Assembly: GCF_028596025.1 (NCBI RefSeq)
Contig: NZ_CP117167.1
Span: 5,270,001-5,334,000 of the forward strand
From: Mucilaginibacter jinjuensis
GTDB lineage: Bacteria; Bacteroidota; Bacteroidia; Sphingobacteriales; Sphingobacteriaceae
Length of the DNA: 64,000 bases
Direction of reading: 5' to 3'
The notes below the pieces were generated by a model. That model was not told where the DNA came from. It searched no databases and worked only from the letters and a program-made list of their open reading frames with translations. Below are positions 35,347-42,375 of the stretch, in pieces. Numbering within the stretch: the stretch's first letter is position 1; each line of letters starts with the position of its first letter. The position numbers and the translations under genes were made by a program.

Positions 35347-36270
35347 ATGAAGAAGGAAGAAAACACCCCGCCCAAATATGGTTCGCTGTCAGAGGTTCAC
35401 CGCGCTTTTGGTTTGCCAAAGCCGTTGCATCCGCTAATCAGTCTGCTTAATGGAGCTGATCAGGAGTTGGTGGTAACCCGGCCATCGGGTTCGCATGTGT
35501 TGAGTTTTTATAAGATCTCGTATCGGCCCCGATCAACTGGAAAACTGAAATACGGGCAGGATTATTATGATTTTGACGAAGCAGGCTTATTATTTGCCGC
35601 CCCCAACCAAATAGTTGGCGGGCACGAAGATGACCCTACTCGGGCGTGTTCGTTATATACCCTACTTATCCACCCCGATTTTTTGTGGAATTATCCGCTG
35701 GCTAAAAAGATCAAGCAGTACGGGTTCTTTTCTTATTCTGCTAACGAGGCACTGCATTTATCTGATAAGGAAAAAACGACCATCATCGCCATTTTCAAAA
35801 ATATTGAAGAAGAGTTAAACAGCCGGATAGACGATTTTAGTCAGGACGTAATTATCTCCCAAATTGAATTGCTGCTCAATTATGCCAACCGCTTTTACAA
35901 ACGCCAGTTTATTACCCGCAAGGCCGTAAGCCATAATCTTTTAGAGAAGATGGAGGAAACGCTGGACGAATACTTCAACAGTGAAAAATCATTAAGCGAA
36001 GGTATCCCAACCGTTCAGTACCTTTCCGCCGAGCTCAATATATCGCCAAGTTATTTGAGTGATATGCTGCGTTCGCTAACCGGGCAAAATGCGCAGCAAC
36101 ACATTCACCATAAACTGATAGAGAAAGCGAAAGAAAAACTATCAACCACCAGCTTATCGGTAAGTGAAGTTGCTTACCAGTTAGGGTTCGAACATTCACA
36201 ATCGTTCAGTAAGCTGTTTAAAAGCAAAACGAGTTTATCGCCATTGGAGTTCAGGCAGTCGTTTAATTAA
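35347..36270 (+). CDS. AraC-family transcriptional regulator
   Basis: 307 residues, the third close member of the paralogous set with 17806 and 30433 (shared LHPLISLL, KYGQDYYDFD, HPDFLWNYPLAKKIKQYGFFSY, KAKEKLSTTSLSVSEVAYQLGF). The C-terminal AraC domain is intact. It lies 63 bases after the SDR gene on the same strand. Confidence 0.92.
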   Translation: MKKEENTPPKYGSLSEVHRAFGLPKPLHPLISLLNGADQELVVTRPSGSHVLSFYKISYRPRSTGKLKYGQDYYDFDEAGLLFAAPNQIVGGHEDDPTRACSLYTLLIHPDFLWNYPLAKKIKQYGFFSYSANEALHLSDKEKTTIIAIFKNIEEELNSRIDDFSQDVIISQIELLLNYANRFYKRQFITRKAVSHNLLEKMEETLDEYFNSEKSLSEGIPTVQYLSAELNISPSYLSDMLRSLTGQNAQQHIHHKLIEKAKEKLSTTSLSVSEVAYQLGFEHSQSFSKLFKSKTSLSPLEFRQSFN

Positions 36271-36292
36271 GATAGGGCTACAATCCGTTTTT

Positions 36293-36484
36293 TTAGGAAA
36301 CAAAGTTTTTCGATGAAGGACCAATAGTAAAACGATGATGATTCGGAGTTTTCGCGGTTATGTGGCTGCTTCCCCCTTCATAAAATGAAGTTACAGCACC
36401 TCCCTTAATATCATTTCTACCAATGATGATCACCTCTGGCATTTGCCACATCTTTTTAATTGCAGTAGTGTTTTTATTCTCCAT
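36293..36484 (-). CDS. Small peptide with double-glycine motif (paralogue 2)
   Basis: 63 residues. After a short head, AIKKMWQMPEVIII is followed by a GG at about 28-29, then a more variable C-terminal half (SFYEGGSSHIT). The same layout recurs in the 59-residue frame 42 bases upstream, which makes chance unlikely. A conserved N-terminal leader ending in GG and a divergent C-terminal core is the design of exported or modified peptide precursors, for example RiPPs and bacteriocins cut by C39 peptidase transporters. No maturation or transport gene is adjacent, so this remains inference. Confidence 0.6.
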   Translation of the reverse strand: MENKNTTAIKKMWQMPEVIIIGRNDIKGGAVTSFYEGGSSHITAKTPNHHRFTIGPSSKNFVS

Positions 36485-36526
36485 TATTAATCAACTTATT
36501 AATCGAGTTCTAAAAATATTAATTCT

Positions 36527-36706
36527 TCAGGATACGTAGCTGTTAAAAGTAGCGGGGCTGACGGCAATTACGGAATGAGGAGCATTTACCTTTGTAATAT
36601 GCTGAGATGCCCCCTCATGAAAAGTGGGGTTAGGGCCGCCTCCATTAACATTATTTGTGGCAATTATTATCACCTCTGGCGTATGCCATGCTTTCTTTAT
36701 AGCCAT
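36527..36706 (-). CDS. Small peptide with double-glycine motif (paralogue 1)
   Basis: 59 residues (ATG 36706, TGA 36527-36529). It begins MAIKKAWHTPEVIII and has a GGG at about 22-24, followed by PTFHEGASQHIT, aligning residue for residue with the downstream peptide (AIKK-x-W, PEVIII, GG, F-x-EG, S-x-HIT). The tail NSYVS parallels KNFVS of the other. The two genes are tandem on the minus strand, 42 bases apart, and make one transcript. Presumably secreted or modified peptides; identity of the class unknown. Confidence 0.6.
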   Translation of the reverse strand: MAIKKAWHTPEVIIIATNNVNGGGPNPTFHEGASQHITKVNAPHSVIAVSPATFNSYVS

Positions 36707-36901
36707 AGCGCTTTATTAACCAATGACTTAAACCCATATAATTAATTTTAATTTACAATAATTTCTGCAAAAGAGAATACAGCCTTTTATTTTTTAAAAG
36801 CATGTATACTTGTTTCAAATTGCAACTTGCAACTTCTAAACTTTAACAAGAGTCCATTCTTTGATTATAAAGCCTGAATTTTAGCAGATAATCAAATCAG
36901 G

Positions 36902-37585
36902 ATGATCAAAAACTTATACTTATTATCTGCCCTTGCTGTAACTATATGCCTCGGCTCGTGCAGCAGCCCCATGAAAATTGTTGCCTCGTGGGTAAACACC
37001 GAAGAAATAAAGCCCGAGCCTTATAAAAGCGTTTTCATTATTGCGCTCACCGGCAACCTCGAAGCCAAAAGGGCTATTGAAAACGACCTCGCCACTGCTG
37101 CCGAAGCAAGGGGCTTGAAAGTTTATAAAAGCATTGTAGTTTTCGGCCCGTTCTCGGGCAAGTCGAGCATACCAGCAAAAGATATTGTTTCTAAAAAAGT
37201 GGCCGAGCTTGGCTGTGAGGCTATTTTTACCGTGGCATTGGTTGATAAAGAAATCACAACTACTTATCGCCCGGCTTCAACCACCGTGGTTGGAGGAGGG
37301 TATTATGGAGGCGGCGGATATTATAATGGCAGCTATCCTACTTATCCCTATTATGGGAGCTTTGGCGGATACTATGCCTACAGCGCGATTTACTACGATC
37401 CGGGTTATTACTCGGTAGATAAAAAGTATGCCTTAGAAGCCAACATCTACGATGCCAAAACCGAGAAGCTGATTATTTCTATCGAATCAAAAGCAGCCAA
37501 TCCTTCGGGTATCAAGAAAGCGAGCCAGCAGTATACCCAATTACTGGCCGATGAAATTTCGCGGTTAAGACCGGTAAAGAAATAA
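36902..37585 (+). CDS. Lipoprotein with Gly/Tyr-rich loop
   Basis: 227 residues. The signal ends in LGSCSS, with lipidated C20. Two alpha/beta halves (VFIIALTGNLEAKRAIENDLATAAE, then KYALEANIYDAKTEKLIISIES) flank a glycine- and tyrosine-rich stretch at about 137-175 that resembles a flexible surface loop. It belongs to a Bacteroidota lipoprotein type I know only as hypothetical, with a fold like DUF4136. Outer-membrane location is likely; function unknown. An intrinsic terminator follows immediately. Confidence 0.75.
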   Translation: MIKNLYLLSALAVTICLGSCSSPMKIVASWVNTEEIKPEPYKSVFIIALTGNLEAKRAIENDLATAAEARGLKVYKSIVVFGPFSGKSSIPAKDIVSKKVAELGCEAIFTVALVDKEITTTYRPASTTVVGGGYYGGGGYYNGSYPTYPYYGSFGGYYAYSAIYYDPGYYSVDKKYALEANIYDAKTEKLIISIESKAANPSGIKKASQQYTQLLADEISRLRPVKK

Positions 37586-37586
37586 T

Positions 37587-37620
37587 AAAAGCCCTGAAAG
37601 ATTACCTTTCAGGGCTTTTA
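37587..37620. terminator. Bidirectional intrinsic terminator
   Basis: A perfect 14-bp stem (AAAAGCCCTGAAAG / CTTTCAGGGCTTTT) with a 5-base loop starts 1 base after the lipoprotein stop and lies before the end of the convergent hydrolase gene. A- and T-runs on both sides allow action in both directions. Confidence 0.85.
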
Positions 37621-37643
37621 TTATAATTGTAAAGGAGCTTTGT

Positions 37644-38465
37644 TTATGATTTAATAAATTCCAGCAGGTCTTTATTAATCGTTGCTGCTTCGGTAGCAGG
37701 CATACCATGCGGGAAACCCGGATATGAAATCAGCTTACCGTTTTTAACAAGCTTAACAGCTTTTGCACCAGAAAGCGCGAACGGAACAATTTGATCGTCT
37801 TCGCCATGTAATACCAATACAGGGATGTCAACACTTTTCAGGTCTTCGGTAAAGTCTGTTTCAGAAAATGCTTTAATACCTTCAACGTGTGCTTTAACAC
37901 CGCCCATCATACCCTGGCGCCACCAGTTGTGTCTGATCCCTTCTGATATTTTTGCACCTTCACGGTTGTAACCGTAAAACGGAATGGTAAAGTCCTGGAA
38001 ATATTGCGCCCTGTTATAAGCTGTACCTTCACGGATTTCATCAAATACTGATACCGGCACACCATCCGGGTTGCTTTCGCTTTGTATCATTATTGGGGTA
38101 ACAGCGCTAATTAATACCACCTTAGCAACACGGTCTTTACCCAAACCTGCAGCGTAATGGATAGCCTCGCCACCACCTGTTGAGTGGCCGATGTGTACTG
38201 CATCACGCAGATCAAGCGCTTCGGTAATTGTAGCAACATCTGATGCATAAGTATCCATGTTATGCCCTTCAGAAGCCTGGCCCGATCTGCCATGGCCGCG
38301 ACGGTCGTAAGCAATAACCCTGTATCCTTCCTTAAGGAAAAACATCAGTTGTGCATCCCAGTCATCACTTGATAATGGCCATCCGTGATGAAAAAAAAGT
38401 GGCTTCCCGGTTCCCCAATCTTTGTAATAAAGTTCGGTTCCGTCTTTTGCTTTAATTGTGCTCAT
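37644..38465 (-). CDS. Alpha/beta hydrolase (non-heme chloroperoxidase-like esterase)
   Basis: 273 residues. The nucleophile elbow GHSTGG puts serine at 95, the acid is D224 (HGEDDQIVP) and the base is H253 (FPHGMPATE). FHHGWPLSSDDW is the oxyanion-hole segment typical of the cofactor-free chloroperoxidase/arylesterase group. Such enzymes hydrolyse esters and can form peracids. No signal peptide, so cytoplasmic. Monocistronic in appearance. Confidence 0.92.
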   Translation of the reverse strand: MSTIKAKDGTELYYKDWGTGKPLFFHHGWPLSSDDWDAQLMFFLKEGYRVIAYDRRGHGRSGQASEGHNMDTYASDVATITEALDLRDAVHIGHSTGGGEAIHYAAGLGKDRVAKVVLISAVTPIMIQSESNPDGVPVSVFDEIREGTAYNRAQYFQDFTIPFYGYNREGAKISEGIRHNWWRQGMMGGVKAHVEGIKAFSETDFTEDLKSVDIPVLVLHGEDDQIVPFALSGAKAVKLVKNGKLISYPGFPHGMPATEAATINKDLLEFIKS

Positions 38466-38842
38466 GTGTGTTTGATTTGGATATGTGTGATTATAGAAAA
38501 TGTAGCTGTTATTTGTTTTTCAAAAATAGGTTAGATGTAAAACCACGTTTACTCCATTACAAATATCGGGGCACTCCCCTTTATGCTGATTTATCCAGCA
38601 TCGCACCGGCTGATAATCGAAATTAATAAATTAAAGTTGAGTTATAAATCAAATTACTCAAAATAACTCAAGGTTTGTTAATAATTTTCTAAATATTTCG
38701 TTTCATAAATCACATGATGCCCGATATATGATTTACTGGCACGAAGGCCTATTAAAAGGCAGCAAAAATTAATACCAGTACTGCATGGATGAAAAGCTCG
38801 CTATTTGAACTATCTTTAATTAAAGCAAGCCAATTTTCAATC
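38466..38842. other. Intergenic stretch without supported gene
   Basis: About 375 bases between the divergent hydrolase and SnoaL-like genes. I see no gene, no strong hairpin and no clear promoter pair. The frame of the next gene is open back to 38789 but is probably not translated there. Confidence 0.4.
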
Positions 38843-39205
38843 ATGCCAACCGAAGAATTTAATAAAGCCTTTGCCAATGAATGGATTTCGGCCTGGAATA
38901 GCCATAATATTGATGCCATTATGAGCCATTACGCCGATGATATTGAATTTTATTCGCCGGTGATTATCAGGTTAAATATTAATGCGGAAGGCAAGATCAG
39001 TAATAAGGAAGATTTGAAAGCGTATTTTCTGAAAGGCCTTTCTGCTTACCCAGATCTTCATTTTAATTTGCAGTATGTGCTTTCGGGACTGGGTTCGGTG
39101 GTATTATATTATGAAAGTATCAATAATACCATGAGTGCTGAGTTTATGCAGCTGAATGATGAGGGGAAGGTTACCGAGGTGCGGGCGCACTATAGCAGCA
39201 AGTGA
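38843..39205 (+). CDS. SnoaL-like / NTF2-fold protein
   Basis: 120 residues from ATG 38843 (an in-frame ATG at 38789 would add 18 residues that do not look conserved). The pattern NEWISAWNSHNIDAIMSHYADDIEFYSP, then FLKGLSAYPDLHFNL, then EVRAHYSS is the cone-shaped alpha+beta NTF2/SnoaL fold. Members act as small cyclases, isomerases or binding proteins; the ligand cannot be predicted. It precedes the AraC gene by 53 bases. Confidence 0.85.
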   Translation: MPTEEFNKAFANEWISAWNSHNIDAIMSHYADDIEFYSPVIIRLNINAEGKISNKEDLKAYFLKGLSAYPDLHFNLQYVLSGLGSVVLYYESINNTMSAEFMQLNDEGKVTEVRAHYSSK

Positions 39206-39258
39206 AAGGTGGCATTACATCAACATATCTGATACCCTGATTATTTAGATTTGTATCA

Positions 39259-40152
39259 ATGGATGCATTTATCACCGACGAGGTAATTCCCAAATATCCC
39301 TTTGAGCCTGATCAACAGACGGGCAATACCATGTTCCGTATTACGCAGAACGATTGTGTGGTTAACTACCGCAAGTCGGACTTTTTGGTGCCGCACCGTA
39401 AGAATTATTATTTTATGGCCTTTGTGAAAGATGGCCGTAACCGCCACTGGATAGATACCACGCCATACACCATCAAATCAAAAGCCTTTTATTTTACCGT
39501 TCCGCACCAGGTGCATCTGAAAGAAGTGAGCGAGCCCTTTACTGGTGTAAGTATCAGTTTTACAGATGATTTTCTGGCAATGGATGAAAGCAATTCGCTC
39601 AAAAACTTACCCATCATCCAAAATCCTGATAACGGACACGAGCTGTTGCTGAGCGATGAAGATTTTAAATTCGTTGACGATCTGACCGAAAAAATCTTCG
39701 CCGAGTACCATAGCAAAAACGATTGGCAGCATAACATGCTGCTGGCTTACATGAAAGTATTGTTGATTTATTTAAGCCGTTTGTATACCGAGCAGTTCAC
39801 TTATCAGGAACAATCTCCTGGCAGATTATTGCTAAAAAAGTACCTGGCTAAAATAGACGAGGCTTACACCAATAACCACGAGGTGGCTGACTATGCCGAT
39901 ATGTTGAATATTTCGCCCGGTCATTTAAGCGAGCTGGTGAAGGAGCAAAGCGGTAAACCCGCCATTACCCATATCCACGAACGGTTGATTGTTGAAGCCA
40001 AGCGACTGTTATTCCATACCGATTTTGCGGTGAAAGAGATTGCTTTTTATCTTGGCTTTGAGGAGGCATCGTACTTTAACCGATTCTTTAAACGGCTTAC
40101 AGATACTACGCCGGTTAACTTCAGAAACGCCATCCGCGAAATGTACCATTGA
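39259..40152 (+). CDS. AraC-family transcriptional regulator
   Basis: 297 residues. The N-terminal sensor is cupin-like (AFYFTVPHQVHLKEV). The C-terminal AraC domain is complete (DYADMLNISPGHLSELVKEQSG, then DFAVKEIAFYLGFEEASYFNRFFKRLT). A TAGATTTG 10 bases before the ATG resembles a -7 box, but no -33 partner is obvious. It lies 70 bases upstream of an SDR gene on the same strand, which it probably controls. Confidence 0.9.
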   Translation: MDAFITDEVIPKYPFEPDQQTGNTMFRITQNDCVVNYRKSDFLVPHRKNYYFMAFVKDGRNRHWIDTTPYTIKSKAFYFTVPHQVHLKEVSEPFTGVSISFTDDFLAMDESNSLKNLPIIQNPDNGHELLLSDEDFKFVDDLTEKIFAEYHSKNDWQHNMLLAYMKVLLIYLSRLYTEQFTYQEQSPGRLLLKKYLAKIDEAYTNNHEVADYADMLNISPGHLSELVKEQSGKPAITHIHERLIVEAKRLLFHTDFAVKEIAFYLGFEEASYFNRFFKRLTDTTPVNFRNAIREMYH

Positions 40153-40222
40153 AACCGTTAGGAGTGCCGTATTACTTTTAACCGTGGCCATACTTTTGTA
40201 CTGTATAATTTAAAAGAACCAA

Positions 40223-40960
40223 ATGAAAACAGTATTAATAACAGGAGCCAACAAAAGTATCGGCTTCGAAACGGCAAGACAACTGGCACAACAAGGATAT
40301 TTTGTTTACCTCGGCAGCCGCACACTTGATAAAGGCGAAGAGGCTGTAAAGCAATTCAAAGCCGAAGGTTTAACCAACATTGAAGCCATACAGATTGATG
40401 TAACCGATAAGGCATCGATAGAAAGCGCGAAAAATACCTTAAGTCAAAAACTCAGCTCGCTTGATGTATTGATTAATAATGCAGGCATAAGTGGCGGTTT
40501 TCCGCAAACTATTGAGGGAACAAGTACAGATACCGTTCGCGAAGTTTTTAACACCAACTTTTTCGGCGTGATCGATGTTACCCAGGTATTTTTAGATCTG
40601 CTTAAAAAATCAGACGCACCACGTATAGTTAATGTAACCTCTGGTCTCGGTTCACTTACCTTGCATAGCGACCCAAGCTGGCAATATTATAATATAAAAG
40701 GAGTGGCTTATGGCCCCTCAAAAACTGCATTAAACGCTTACACTACCGTATTGGCTTACGAGTTAAGGGATACCAATTTTAAAGTAAATGCGGTTGATCC
40801 CGGATATACAAAAACGGATTTTAACAACCATCGCGGCCCTACCGATGTTTCTGTTGCGGCAGAGTATGTTGTTAGATGCGCCACCTTTGGCGAGGACGGC
40901 CCTACAGGGCGATTCATCAGTTATGAGAATAACGCACAAACGGGTGAAATTCCCTGGTAA
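40223..40960 (+). CDS. Short-chain dehydrogenase/reductase
   Basis: 245 residues. TGANKSIGFETA (7-18), INNAGISGG and AYGPSKTAL (Y-x3-K) give a complete SDR. SRT after the second strand favours NADP(H). It resembles carbonyl-reductase-like SDRs. TACTTTTG at 40191-40198 is a candidate -7 box for its own promoter. A strong terminator follows. Confidence 0.92.
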   Translation: MKTVLITGANKSIGFETARQLAQQGYFVYLGSRTLDKGEEAVKQFKAEGLTNIEAIQIDVTDKASIESAKNTLSQKLSSLDVLINNAGISGGFPQTIEGTSTDTVREVFNTNFFGVIDVTQVFLDLLKKSDAPRIVNVTSGLGSLTLHSDPSWQYYNIKGVAYGPSKTALNAYTTVLAYELRDTNFKVNAVDPGYTKTDFNNHRGPTDVSVAAEYVVRCATFGEDGPTGRFISYENNAQTGEIPW

Positions 40961-40976
40961 TATATTATAGCTATTG

Positions 40977-41008
40977 AAAAGCCACCCTTTGGGTGGCTTT
41001 CTTTTTTT
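40977..41008 (+). terminator. Intrinsic terminator after SDR gene
   Basis: AAAAGCCACCC and GGGTGGCTTT pair around a TTT loop, followed by C and seven Ts. It lies 17 bases after the SDR stop codon. Confidence 0.85.
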
Positions 41009-41060
41009 GGAGTGATACTGGCCAACCAAACAATCTTCCTCTTCTGGCAGTTCATTGGTT

Positions 41061-41603
41061 ATGAAAGCAAACAAATGGTACTTGGCACTGGCTTTAGGCG
41101 CCGGGGCAGCAGCACTGGCGGCAACTTATACTTCGCGCGTTAGCATACCTAAAGGCGCTAAACCCGTACAGCCGTTTGATAAAGACAAATACCTGGGCCA
41201 GTGGTATGAAATTGCAAGGCTCGATTTTAAATATGAAAAAGACCTTGATAATGTAACCGCCAATTATTCGCTCAATAACAATGGCAGCATTAAGGTTGAT
41301 AACCGTGGACACAACTATATTAAGCAACAATGGGAACAAAGCATAGGGAAAGCCAAATTTGTTGCCGAACCGCACGTGGGCCGTTTAAAGGTTTCATTCT
41401 TCGGGCCGTTTTATGCGGGTTATAATGTAATAGCTATTGATAAAAATTATCAGTATGCTTTGGTTGTGGGTAACGATTTAGATTATATGTGGATCCTATC
41501 GCGCAAAACAACTATCCCAGAAACAATAAAAACAAGCTACCTACATAAGGCCAGGCAACTGGGATATGATACCGATAAATTGGTTTGGACGAAACACTCT
41601 TGA
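41061..41603 (+). CDS. Lipocalin family protein (Blc-like)
   Basis: 180 residues from ATG 41061. An N-terminal hydrophobic segment (ALALGAGAAALAATY) acts as signal or anchor; there is no lipobox cysteine, unlike E. coli Blc. The lipocalin motif YLGQWYEIARLDFKYEKDL, the later FFGPFYAGYNVIAID and the C-terminal YMWILSRK complete the barrel. Blc-type lipocalins bind lysophospholipids and fatty acids in the envelope. Confidence 0.9.
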   Translation: MKANKWYLALALGAGAAALAATYTSRVSIPKGAKPVQPFDKDKYLGQWYEIARLDFKYEKDLDNVTANYSLNNNGSIKVDNRGHNYIKQQWEQSIGKAKFVAEPHVGRLKVSFFGPFYAGYNVIAIDKNYQYALVVGNDLDYMWILSRKTTIPETIKTSYLHKARQLGYDTDKLVWTKHS

Positions 41604-41695
41604 GGAGAAGCAAGAGACAAGAGCCAAGAAACAAGACACGCTTCTTAGAAGAGAGTCAAGAATCGAGAATCAGGAATCAAGACACTTTAATATGT
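41604..41695. repeat. Purine-rich short degenerate repeat
   Basis: About 90 bases made of variants of CAAGAGA/GAATCAAGA repeated in tandem (for example CAAGAGACAAGAGCCAAGAA). No coding content. The same kind of degenerate short repeat is found in the rRNA spacers of this window. Confidence 0.55.
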
Positions 41696-41714
41696 CTAGG
41701 AGATTGAAAGGCAG

Positions 41715-41824
41715 GGTCATGCTGAGGCACTCGAAGCATGTGGGCAAGCCTTTACTCCCTTGCTATCCGTCAATTAATAGTTCACGATGCCTCACGCACA
41801 TGCTTCGAGTGCCTCAGTATGACC
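41715..41824. repeat. Palindromic repeat element (28-bp arms)
   Basis: The arm at 41715-41742 (GGTCATGCTGAGGCACTCGA and on) is matched in inverse by 41797-41824 with one mismatch in 28. The 54-base interior is unstructured. This CATGCTGAGGCAC-type palindrome looks like a REP-like intergenic element of Bacteroidota. Confidence 0.75.
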
Positions 41825-41875
41825 CCGTAGTGGATTAGTGAACTCCTTTGAACAACTTTATACACTATAAAAACT

Positions 41876-41909
41876 AAAAGAGCCGCTCATTTTGAGCGGC
41901 TCTTTTTAT
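41876..41909. terminator. Bidirectional intrinsic terminator
   Basis: AAAGAGCCGCTCA and TGAGCGGCTCTTT form a 13-bp stem with a TT loop and T-run, lying before the end of the Spy-like gene on the minus strand. Confidence 0.85.
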
Positions 41910-41923
41910 ACATATCTTATTGC

Positions 41924-42301
41924 TTAGTTTGAGGTCGAGCTCCAACCGTCGCCCCAGCCGTTGCCGTCTTCACCTTTTTTGCTTTTCAGCAGTTCATCGT
42001 ATTCGGCAGATTGTTTAGGGGTCAATACCGCTTTAATTTTAGTGATGGTAGATGCGCGTAATGGCTTTATATCAACGAGCATCTTGTTGGTATCGCCGTG
42101 GTTATCGGCTTTAATTTTACTGTACTTTTTAGCCGACTCTTCATAAATATCGGTCACCTTTTTAGTCTGGCTGTCGCTCAATTTCAGTTGCTTTTGCAAT
42201 TGTTTAGCTTTCACAGCCGGATCTGTTGTGTTAGCCTGGCTAAAACCTGCTGTGCTTAAGCCAATAATAAGGCCGCACAGTAATAAAATTTTACGCATCA
42301 T
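41924..42301 (-). CDS. Small secreted Spy/LTXXQ-like helical protein
   Basis: 125 residues with a signal peptide (MMRKILLLCGLIIGLSTAGFSQA). The mature part is helical and carries the LSDSQTKKVTDIYEES and LTPKQSAEYDELL halves that recall the two LTxxQ motifs of the CpxP/Spy family. These periplasmic proteins act as chaperones or stress sensors. The C-terminal tail is glycine- and tryptophan-rich. Function inferred from fold type only. Confidence 0.75.
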   Translation of the reverse strand: MMRKILLLCGLIIGLSTAGFSQANTTDPAVKAKQLQKQLKLSDSQTKKVTDIYEESAKKYSKIKADNHGDTNKMLVDIKPLRASTITKIKAVLTPKQSAEYDELLKSKKGEDGNGWGDGWSSTSN

Positions 42302-42375
42302 GTTTTTGAGTTTATTTAATTGAGTTTATTAATTCTAATTTACGTAGCGTTTCTAATAAAGCAATACATTAAACA

